Below, one piece after another: positions 1 through 6,721 of a stretch of DNA of 64,000 bases (the stretch's first letter is position 1; every line of letters begins with the position of its first letter). This stretch comes from Simplicispira suum (GTDB taxonomy: Bacteria; Pseudomonadota; Gammaproteobacteria; Burkholderiales; Burkholderiaceae_C). The stretch covers positions 124,001-188,000 of the forward strand of contig NZ_CP027669.1 of assembly GCF_003008595.1 (NCBI RefSeq). Reading direction: 5' to 3'. Made by a program: the position numbers and the translations under genes. The notes under the pieces were generated by a model, which did not search any database, was not told the DNA's origin, and saw nothing but the letters and a program-made list of their open reading frames with translations.

Positions 1-80
1 CGCAGCGCAGCCGTCAGGGTTCGCAGACGGCCGCCAGGACGCCAGCGTGCACCGCACGCGCAGACCTTGACGGCGAGAAC

Positions 81-2275
81 GTGCGACCTGAGGTCGCTTG
101 AATTTCTGTTTCAGGAGGAAGAAATGACTTGATGAAACCGGCTGTTCCATCAGCTGTTCCCTACCCGGACATGCGGAGCTGGCAACGGCTCGGTGTGAAG
201 CTCCGGGGACAACGTAGCCGCCGGTCTAACCGGTACGCCGAGCCGCGAGGCAAGGTGGAATCTGCTAGCACAAATGCGGATCGGAGCAAGGGATGGATGG
301 GTACGACCAACACATGTGAACGTCCGCAAAAGCGCCGTAACGTCTATCGAGCCAAATGTGCTGACAGGCTCGAACCAAAAGGTACGCGGCAAGGCATGGT
401 CTTCGTTCTCTGGACCATCATGGACAGGAATGCCGCCGGCGCACAGGACGGGTCCGCACCATCCGGAAATTCATGCGGAACAGGGTAAGCCCATCACGCT
501 GCCGGCAACGGCAGGCGAACCGCGAGGGACGCTGTGGGCGTGGTGGGTAAAGGAACGCGGAGAAAGCGAATGCCCGGCTGTAATGGCCGGGATACGGGCT
601 GCGACATCGCCCGACGCGAAAGCGGGCAGACTTCCGCGAGGTCATTCATGGCGAGAGAGTCTTGACAAACCGTTGTACGAGGAAAAGCAGATGACGGCAA
701 ACGACATTCCGGTGTCAGGCGCTGGTGCGTCCTTGCCCGATGCATTGATGTGGGATCTGGTGAACTGGAACCGCATCGAGGCAGAGGTGAAACGGCTTCA
801 GATGCGTATCGCCAAGGCAGTTCGGGAAGGCAGGTGGGGCAAGGCGAAAGCCCTGCAGCGTCTGCTGACCCGCTCGCACAGCGGCAAGCTGCTTGCCGTC
901 AAGCGAGTGACGGAAAACAGAGGCAAGAGAACGCCGGGGGTAGACGGGAAGGTCTGGCTGACCCCGGCGGCCAGATGGAAAGGGATGCTGTCGATGCGGC
1001 ATCGTGGCTACCGCCCGATGCCGCTGAGACGGGTCTACATCCCCAAGAGCAATGGGAAGATGCGTCCGTTGGGAATTCCATGTATGCGGTGCCGGGCGAT
1101 GCAGGCTTTGTGGAAGCTCGCCCTGGAACCCATCGCGGAGACGCGAGCGGACCTGAACTCCTATGGCTTCCGGCCAGGACGTTCGACCGCTGATGCCATC
1201 GAACAGTGTTTCAACTGCCTGTCGCATCGCACGTCGGCAGAGTGGGTTCTGGAAGGCGATATTCGAGGTTGTTTCGACAACTTCAGCCATGCCTGGCTCC
1301 TGAAGCACATACCGATGGACAAGGCGATCCTGCGCCAATGGCTGGAAGCTGGCTATGTCGATGAAGGGGCCCTGTTCGAGAGTCGGGCTGGCACACCCCA
1401 GGGAGGGATCATCTCGCCCGTGCTCGCGAACATGGCGTTGGACGGCCTGGAGGCTGCGGTTCTCGCGAGCGCCGGAGGATCGGAGCGCGCACATCGCAGG
1501 GCCAAGTTCAACGTCATCCGCTACGCCGATGACTTCGTGGTCACAGGCGCGTCGAAAGACGTGCTCGAATCCCAGGTTCTGCCTGCTATCCGCCGCTTCA
1601 TGGCGGAACGCGGACTGGAACTGTCGGAGGAGAAGACCCGGATCACGCATATCGAGCAAGGGTTCGACTTCCTGGGTCAGAACGTGCGCAAGTACGGTCG
1701 CCAGTGCCTGACCAAGCCAGCAAAGAAGAGCATCAAGTCGCTGCTGGACAAGGTGAGGGCAATCATTAAAGGGAATGCAACCGCCACGCAAGCGGCAGTG
1801 ATACGACTGCTCAACCCGGTGATCCGTGGTTGGGCCATGTACCACCGCCACGCTGCCGCGAAAACAACCTTTAATAGAGTCGATGACTTCATCTGGCACA
1901 TGCTTTGGAGGTGGGCAAAGCGCAGGCATCCCGCCAAAAGTGCATGGTGGATCAAGAAGCGGTACTTCCGGACGATCGGGAATCGGAACGGGGACTTCGC
2001 AACAAGGGGCTCTGCCGACGGCAAAACTGTTGGTATCCAGCTCTTTCGTGCGATGACGGTGGCAATCACGCGCCACGTCAAAATCCCTGCAGCCGCCAAC
2101 CCGTTCGACCCGGCATGGACTGAATACTTGGACCGCCGTCGAGCCTCGAAACGTTCCGTCAAACTGTTCGGTGCCAGCCTGTGGTGCTGAAGAATGGCTT
2201 GAGCCGGATGCGGGGTGACTCGCACGTCCGGTTCTTAGGGGGCGGCGGCGCAGTAATGCGCCGCTGCTACCCGAC
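81..2275 (+). mobile_element. Group II intron, complete, with encoded maturase
   Basis: The element starts with GTGCGACC at 81, the usual 5' end of bacterial group II introns. Near the 3' end it has a canonical domain V hairpin at 2201-2234, starting GAGCCGGATGCGG and closing with GCACGTCCGGTTC. A GC-rich domain VI hairpin follows at about 2240-2266, and the element ends close to CTACCCGAC at 2275. The last six exon bases, GAGAAC (75-80), are complementary to GTTCTC in a hairpin loop at 405-410, so I assign these as IBS1 and EBS1. The reverse transcriptase gene ends ten bases before domain V. The 3' boundary is accurate to a few bases. The flanks are non-coding or too short to identify the interrupted locus. 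Confidence 0.9.
691..2190 (+). CDS. ltrA: Group II intron reverse transcriptase/maturase without endonuclease domain
   Basis: The 499-residue intron-encoded protein binds its intron RNA, promotes splicing and primes reverse transcription during mobility. It has an RT0/RT1-like start (RVTENRGKRTPGVDG), the block RPLGIPCMRCRAMQALW, a finger-palm segment SYGFRPGRSTADAI, the catalytic YADD box (RYADDFVV) and the AGTPQGGIISPVLAN block. A maturase (X) domain follows with NPVIRGWAMYHRH. The protein stops at about NPFDPAWTEYLDRR, where relatives usually continue into an HNH endonuclease with paired cysteines, so that domain is absent. The frame is open from 274, but the ATG at 691 is preceded by GAGGAAAAG and gives a family-typical N-terminus. 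Function as a maturase is firm; current mobility is unknown. Confidence 0.93.
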   Translation: MTANDIPVSGAGASLPDALMWDLVNWNRIEAEVKRLQMRIAKAVREGRWGKAKALQRLLTRSHSGKLLAVKRVTENRGKRTPGVDGKVWLTPAARWKGMLSMRHRGYRPMPLRRVYIPKSNGKMRPLGIPCMRCRAMQALWKLALEPIAETRADLNSYGFRPGRSTADAIEQCFNCLSHRTSAEWVLEGDIRGCFDNFSHAWLLKHIPMDKAILRQWLEAGYVDEGALFESRAGTPQGGIISPVLANMALDGLEAAVLASAGGSERAHRRAKFNVIRYADDFVVTGASKDVLESQVLPAIRRFMAERGLELSEEKTRITHIEQGFDFLGQNVRKYGRQCLTKPAKKSIKSLLDKVRAIIKGNATATQAAVIRLLNPVIRGWAMYHRHAAAKTTFNRVDDFIWHMLWRWAKRRHPAKSAWWIKKRYFRTIGNRNGDFATRGSADGKTVGIQLFRAMTVAITRHVKIPAAANPFDPAWTEYLDRRRASKRSVKLFGASLWC

Positions 2276-2764
2276 GGCGTGATACGGTGAAGGGAACAGC
2301 AAGCCAGCCCCGCCCACCAAATAAGTCGGTCCTCGGAGACACAGCCCTCCCTGCCGATCCGGCAAGCCGGTTCGGCGGTATCGAAGGGGACGTCAAGCCC
2401 AGCGCGGCGGGGATGGGCCGCAGGTCGATTCCCAGGAGGCAAGCGCAGCGCGCAGCACCGCAGGGGCGAAGGCGTCAGCGATGAAAGCCCGCAGGGACGA
2501 GACGCTATCGGCGGCTCGGTGCACGGCACGCCAGCGCGGTCCGGCCAGGCCGGAGACGCACACATCCGTAAATCCGCAAAGACACATTGACGGAAAACCG
2601 CAGACTCGTGGACCCATCGCGACGGGTTTGCAGAAACCCACAGACCAGCAAATCCACAGATCCAAAAATACGCCCATCCGCAAACACGGATGAACGCTTT
2701 CTCGTATTTCCGCACTACAGGGCGAAACAACTCGCACACCGCCCTCACCACCGAAGCCATGGGA
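2276..2764. other. Non-coding segment: diverged repeat R1 and degenerate short repeats
   Basis: No convincing gene lies here. Positions 2353-2562 are a diverged copy of 10050-10292; shared strings include CCGGTTCGGCGGTATC, CAGCGCGGCGGGGATGGG and GAGGCAAGCGCAG. From 2561 to 2690 there is a run of irregularly spaced decamers close to AATCCRCARA, at about 2571, 2596, 2635, 2651 and 2675. Long open frames cross the region on both strands but show no protein-like features; I treat them as GC-driven. Confidence 0.6.
2353..2562 (+). repeat. Diverged direct repeat, copy R1
   Basis: It aligns by eye with 10050-10292 over most of its length with substitutions and small indels. Shared blocks are CCGATCCGGCAAG, CCGGTTCGGCGGTATC, AGCGCGGCGGGGATGGG, GAGGCAAGCGCAG, GAAGGCGTCAGC and CCGGAGACGC. 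Such intergenic repeats are common in genomic islands of Proteobacteria. Confidence 0.7.
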
Positions 2765-2793
2765 CAAAAGCGCCCCACTCCAGCGGGGCGCCG
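2765..2793 (-). terminator. Rho-independent terminator of the DUF736 gene
   Basis: Arms GCGCCCC (2770-2776) and GGGGCGC (2785-2791) form a seven-pair stem that reads into TTTT on the minus strand, ten bases after the DUF736 stop codon. Confidence 0.75.
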
Positions 2794-2802
2794 AGGGCGA
2801 CG

Positions 2803-3111
2803 TCAGTCGCCCTTGCTGCGCGACCAGATCAGGTTGTGCGCACCGTCCTCGCCTTCGACCAGGCGGGCATAGAGGGTGGCAGGGAACGACGGGTCATCCA
2901 GGGTCACGGACAGGTAGGGGCGCTCCGCCTTGCTGAGTTTCTTCCACGCCGCGCCGATCTCCAGCCCGTTGCCAGCGACGACGCGGTAGTCCGGAGCGTT
3001 CTCGCTTGCCTTGTCGCTAGGCACGAGCCGGACCTTGACGTTGAGCGTCAGGGTGCGAACCGTGCCGGTGTAGTTGCCGTTCTGTGCGGTGAAGGTGCCG
3101 ATGTTGGCCAT
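2803..3111 (-). CDS. DUF736 family protein
   Basis: This 102-residue protein matches the DUF736 family over its full length. It has the hallmark start MANIGTFTAQNG, then RTLTLNVKVRLVP, NAPDYRVVAGNGLEIGAAWKK and the C-terminal LYARLVEGEDGAHNLIWSR. The biochemical role of DUF736 is not established; the family is found almost entirely on plasmids and integrative conjugative elements. The start is supported by AAGGA about nine bases upstream. It is transcribed towards the intron and followed by its own terminator. In relatives it usually lies near DUF932 and ParB-like genes. Here those two lie about 3.6 kb away or more, beyond a cargo cluster. Confidence 0.9.
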   Translation of the reverse strand: MANIGTFTAQNGNYTGTVRTLTLNVKVRLVPSDKASENAPDYRVVAGNGLEIGAAWKKLSKAERPYLSVTLDDPSFPATLYARLVEGEDGAHNLIWSRSKGD

Positions 3112-3460
3112 GATGAAGTCCTTTCGAGGTTATCCAGGTCGCGCCCATCGCGGCCTTGGCGTGATCCGATGGGCGAGGGTCGGGCGCGCCGCACCCCAGC
3201 GAAGCGGGGCCGCAGCGCAGCGAAGGACCGGGAGGCCCGAGAAATTTGCCGCGCGAGGAATCTGCGCAGCGGAGGGGAAATTTGTCGGGCCGGACGGTTG
3301 CGGCGAACAAGCCCGAGGCGGCGCCAACGAAGTGCAGCACTGCCGTGCCTGAGCCAGGATTCACGGTAAAACAAGGCTGCTGTGGATGCGCACCTGTCCG
3401 AAAGGACCTATGGCCCGGCTGCAGCACCAAACCGCCACCGCAGCGCTCTGACGCATCCCT
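3112..3460. other. Non-coding gap between DUF736 and the AraC-type regulator
   Basis: It carries the DUF736 ribosome-binding site and presumably its promoter. Positions about 3180-3290 are low-complexity, with CGCAGCG-type units resembling the intergenic repeats elsewhere in this accessory segment. No gene or recognised motif was found. The junction between mobile-element backbone and cargo probably lies in this gap. Confidence 0.45.
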
Positions 3461-4291
3461 TCAGCCAAGCTCCGCACTATCCCGCACCTGGGCCCGGAAC
3501 GCATTCGGCGTGGTGCCTATCGTTTTCTGAAACATCGCAATAAATGCGGAGGTGGTGCCATATCCCAACTTTTGGGCCACCACTTGAACCGCAAGGCCGT
3601 CTGCCAGCATGGCAAATGCCCGCGACAACCGAAGTCGCTGCCGCCATTCCAGGAAGGTCATGCCGAGGTCGCGGGTACATCGGCGCGCTAACGTTCGCTC
3701 TGTGCTGTGGACATACCTGGCCCATTCAACAAGCGTCCGGCTGTCGCCAGGATTCTTGCAGAGTGCTTCCAGCACCTTCCGGAGTGCGGCATCGCTCGAC
3801 ATCGGGAGGAAGCTGTCCACGGGTGCGCTGACGCTCAATTGATCGATCAGCACCTCCATCAACCGGACATCTTCCGGGCTTTGGGGCTTGCGCACTTGCC
3901 GCTTCTGCAAGTCCAGAAATATCGCCTTTGCAATAGCGCCCACAGAAAGAACACTGGCGCGCTGTGGAAGGCGAGTGCACAGGTCGGCGTCGATGTCCAA
4001 GACAAAGTAGGAGGTCTCGCCATCAGCCCGCGCTACGTGTTCAGTCCCGGGCGGCAGCCACACTCCAAAGTCTGGCGGGGCTGCATAGCGGTTGCTCTTG
4101 ACGGTCAACTCGATGACACCAGCACGGGGATAGACGAATTGTCCCCAAGGGTGCTGCTCTATCGGAAAGTCCGCGCCCTCGGGCAGTTGCACGACTTTCA
4201 CCGTCACGGAATCCGGAAGCGATGGCGTGCGCTGGCCGGTGTCTGAGCCCATGGTCATTTTGTCGGAAGTGGCGTATGCGTTGTCCTGCAT
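3461..4291 (-). CDS. AraC family transcriptional regulator with N-terminal cupin domain
   Basis: A 276-residue one-component regulator. Residues about 30-110 form a cupin-like sensor (HPWGQFVYPRAGVIEL and VWLPPGTEHVA). The last 100 residues are the double helix-turn-helix of AraC/XylS proteins: STERTLARRCTRDLGMTFLEWRQRLRLSRA, then VAQKLGYGTTSAFIAMFQKTIGTTPNAFR. This architecture (cupin plus AraC) usually responds to small ligands. The gene is divergent from the PLP enzyme starting at 4348, with only 56 bases between the starts, so it probably regulates that gene. The ATG at 4291 has a weak ribosome-binding site; an internal ATG near 4258 is possible. Confidence 0.88.
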   Translation of the reverse strand: MQDNAYATSDKMTMGSDTGQRTPSLPDSVTVKVVQLPEGADFPIEQHPWGQFVYPRAGVIELTVKSNRYAAPPDFGVWLPPGTEHVARADGETSYFVLDIDADLCTRLPQRASVLSVGAIAKAIFLDLQKRQVRKPQSPEDVRLMEVLIDQLSVSAPVDSFLPMSSDAALRKVLEALCKNPGDSRTLVEWARYVHSTERTLARRCTRDLGMTFLEWRQRLRLSRAFAMLADGLAVQVVAQKLGYGTTSAFIAMFQKTIGTTPNAFRAQVRDSAELG

Positions 4292-4347
4292 TCAGTATGC
4301 CTGCCAACTACAGTTTCTTCACCTGATGTTGCTTGGAGTATTTTGGT

Positions 4348-5379
4348 ATGACTGCCTTGGAAACGCTTGGACAAATCCCTCGCCTGGACCTGCGAGGATT
4401 CGCTTCCCCTGTACAACTTTTGGAGCGATTCAGCCAGGAAATTGGCGTTGAGGTCTGGTGCAAGCGGGACGACATCGGCACCGTGGGACTCGCGGGCAAC
4501 AAGGTCCGAAAGCTTGAGGTGGAGCTGGCTTACGCGCTGGCAAACGGCGCTACGCATCTGGTTGCAGAGGGCTCACGCCTGTCGAATGCCACGCGCGCGG
4601 TGGCGGCCGCCAGTGCTGCCCTCGGCTTGAAATGCACGTTGCTGCTTTGCCATGATGCGCCCAACGAGCCTGTGGGAAACTTGATGCTCGATGGCCTTTT
4701 TGGCGCGGACATGCGGTTTGTTGGAGACATCAGCTGGCATGAGCTGGGCCAGCGCGCGGAGTCACTTGTCAGCGAGCTGGAGCAAGCCGGAGAAAAGGTC
4801 TATCGGCTTCCAATCGGCTGTGCTTCAGAACGCAGCTGCCTCGGCTTTGCCCTTGCCTATGGCGAACTTCGCCAGCAGATGAGCCAGCAGGGCCGCACCG
4901 CCAGGACAATCGTGCATGCCAGTTCCTCTGGCGGAACCCACGCTGGCCTGGTCCTTGGAAACGCGCTGCATGGCTTCGAAAGCGAGATCCGTGGCATTGT
5001 GGTGGCCGAAGATGTGTACTCCGATGTGGTGGGTACCTATCTCTCGTTTGCCCAAGGAGGTGCGCGCCTGCTGGGCGCACAGGTGGCGTTGACTCGGGAC
5101 CATATCAACATCACCGAGGACTATCTGGGGGAAGGATATGGACTGCCCCTGGCCGGCGTTTACGAAGCGATCGATTTGCTGGCCTCCAAGGAAGGCGTGG
5201 TTGTAGACCCAATCTACAGCGGCAAAGCCGTGGCTGCCATCGTCGATCTCGCGTCGAAGAATGAATTGAAGGGGCCAGTTGTCTTCTGGCACACGGGCGG
5301 ATATCACGCGGTGTTTGATCCCAGCTATGCAAAGCGCATTTGGTCGTCGATCGGAAGGCTTGCCACCGTCACTCTGTGA
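4348..5379 (+). CDS. PLP-dependent D-cysteine desulfhydrase / ACC deaminase family enzyme
   Basis: A 343-residue fold-type II PLP enzyme. The PLP lysine is in GNKVRKLE (residues about 50-57), the cofactor loop is SSSGGTHAG (about 192-200), and FWHTGG near residue 312 binds the cofactor in this family. Family members deaminate small amino acids such as D-cysteine or 1-aminocyclopropane-1-carboxylate. The usual QSNH segment after the PLP lysine reads LSNA here (EGSRLSNATR), so the serine and asparagine are kept but the histidine is lost. The substrate therefore cannot be assigned. The ATG at 4348 follows GGAG; a TTG 15 bases upstream is less likely. It is divergent from an AraC regulator and followed 67 bases later by an ArgP-type regulator. 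Confidence 0.87.
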   Translation: MTALETLGQIPRLDLRGFASPVQLLERFSQEIGVEVWCKRDDIGTVGLAGNKVRKLEVELAYALANGATHLVAEGSRLSNATRAVAAASAALGLKCTLLLCHDAPNEPVGNLMLDGLFGADMRFVGDISWHELGQRAESLVSELEQAGEKVYRLPIGCASERSCLGFALAYGELRQQMSQQGRTARTIVHASSSGGTHAGLVLGNALHGFESEIRGIVVAEDVYSDVVGTYLSFAQGGARLLGAQVALTRDHINITEDYLGEGYGLPLAGVYEAIDLLASKEGVVVDPIYSGKAVAAIVDLASKNELKGPVVFWHTGGYHAVFDPSYAKRIWSSIGRLATVTL

Positions 5380-5446
5380 TCGGATCTCTGGATTCTGGAA
5401 CCGATAGGTCAGCTGTTCCGTAACATCCCCGGTAGGACCCTCAGTC

Positions 5447-6373
5447 ATGGGCGCATTTGATCCTGATGCATTGGAATGCCTGGCCGCTGTGGTGGAGGAA
5501 GGGAGTTTTGAACGGGCGGCGCAGCGGCAGCTGATCTCCCAGTCCGCTGTGTCGCAGCGGCTCATGGGGCTGGAGGCGCAGATTGGAGTCGCTCTTGTCG
5601 TTCGAAGCCGGCCTGTCAAGCTCGCCACTGCAGGGCAACTGCTGCTCAAGCACGTGAAGCAATTGCGTGTGCTCCGGGCTGACTTCGGGCGAGATCTGCG
5701 GACCCTGGTGCCAGGGAGCACCAGGCGTGCATTCGACGATGAGCGAATATCCATTGCCGTGAACGCGGACTGCCTGGCCACCTGGGTGCTGCCTGCGCTG
5801 CGCGAGCTTGCACACCACGGCCATCCGCTGGAAATCATTGCGGACGATCACACACTCACACACCAATGGCTGAGGGAGGGCTTGGTGCAGGGGTGCGTCA
5901 CAACGCAGGCGCAGGGCTTGAAGGGCTGCAAAGTGGTGGCCGTTGGGCAGATGGACTATGTTGCTGTGGCCCAAAGGGCCTACACAGGCCGCCATTGCCC
6001 ACGAGGCCTGGGGATGGACAACTTTCGAGAGATACCGTTCGTGGCGTTCAATCGCAAAGATGACACGCAGGCGCAGTTTGTTGCGGCGGCGCTAGGGCTT
6101 CCCCAAGTGCGCCTCAACCAACTGTTCGTGCCCAGCGCCGAGGGGCGCCTGGAGGCCGTGCTGGACGGGTGGGGAGCCGGTGTGTTTCCCCGACTACTTG
6201 TGCAAGGAATGTTGCGGGAAGGCAGGCTTTGCGACATTGCCCCGGGCACGTCACGGGCGGTGCCGATGTACTGGCACTGTTGGACGCTTGAGTCTGAAGT
6301 ACTGGACCATTTGACTGCGGCGCTGGTCCGTGCTGCTCAGAATCACATGTCAGTAGAACCTCTAGCGGCGTAG
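5447..6373 (+). CDS. LysR family regulator, ArgP/LysG type
   Basis: A 308-residue LysR protein. The winged helix-turn-helix occupies residues about 1-60 (ALECLAAVVEEGSFERAAQRQLISQSAVSQRL), followed by the effector domain. The wording of both domains (DCLATWVLPAL, DDHTLTHQWLREGLVQGCVTT, GMLREGRLCDIAPG) follows ArgP (IciA) of Proteobacteria, which senses basic amino acids and usually controls a divergent lysE-type exporter. No exporter is next to it here. It lies downstream and co-directional with the PLP enzyme, so control of that enzyme in response to an amino acid is plausible but inferred. The start at 5447 aligns with the family. Confidence 0.88.
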   Translation: MGAFDPDALECLAAVVEEGSFERAAQRQLISQSAVSQRLMGLEAQIGVALVVRSRPVKLATAGQLLLKHVKQLRVLRADFGRDLRTLVPGSTRRAFDDERISIAVNADCLATWVLPALRELAHHGHPLEIIADDHTLTHQWLREGLVQGCVTTQAQGLKGCKVVAVGQMDYVAVAQRAYTGRHCPRGLGMDNFREIPFVAFNRKDDTQAQFVAAALGLPQVRLNQLFVPSAEGRLEAVLDGWGAGVFPRLLVQGMLREGRLCDIAPGTSRAVPMYWHCWTLESEVLDHLTAALVRAAQNHMSVEPLAA

Positions 6374-6687
6374 CCTTGCATTCGTTCGGAATGCATGTCT
6401 CGTTCAGCCTGATTACCAGATAGGAGGCCTAGACAAGAACGCGCACACATTCCGACGCGACTATGTGCTGTGACTGCTCAGTGACAAGCACAGGGTGCTC
6501 GGCTCGAACTTACCAGCGGCAGCAACGGCGGCGGACCGGGCGGTCGGCCTGATATCGTGCGCAACTTCGTGAGCATCGCGGTCTTGCACACGTCATGCAG
6601 CGACTACTCAAGCAAGGGTGAGGAGGCCTTCACGCCCTGGAAGTCCCAACGCGCGCGGCAGACCTGCCGCGCGCGTCGCGCCCATGC
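6374..6687. other. Non-coding gap between argP-like gene and ParB gene
   Basis: Both flanking genes end here (convergent). Apart from the ParB terminator at 6688-6715 and a CGCGCGGCAGACCTGCCGCGCG hairpin near 6651-6675, I see no gene or motif. The cargo-to-backbone junction is probably in this stretch. Confidence 0.45.
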
Positions 6688-6715
6688 AAAAAGCCCCGAC
6701 CCAACGGCCGGGGCT
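6688..6715 (-). terminator. Rho-independent terminator after the ParB-like gene
   Basis: Arms AAGCCCCGACC (6691-6701 region) and GGCCGGGGCTT (6706-6714 region) form a long GC-rich stem followed by TTTTT on the minus strand, immediately after the stop codon at 6722. Confidence 0.85.
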
Positions 6716-6721
6716 TCATGC

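Noticed and set aside
274..690. N-terminal extension of the intron reverse transcriptase to position 274
   Set aside because: The added 139 residues are intron RNA domain sequence (including EBS1) and have no protein features; ATG 691 has a good ribosome-binding site.
715..2778. A 687-codon open frame on the minus strand across the group II intron
   Set aside because: It is antisense to the reverse transcriptase, has no recognisable domain, and is explained by high GC content.
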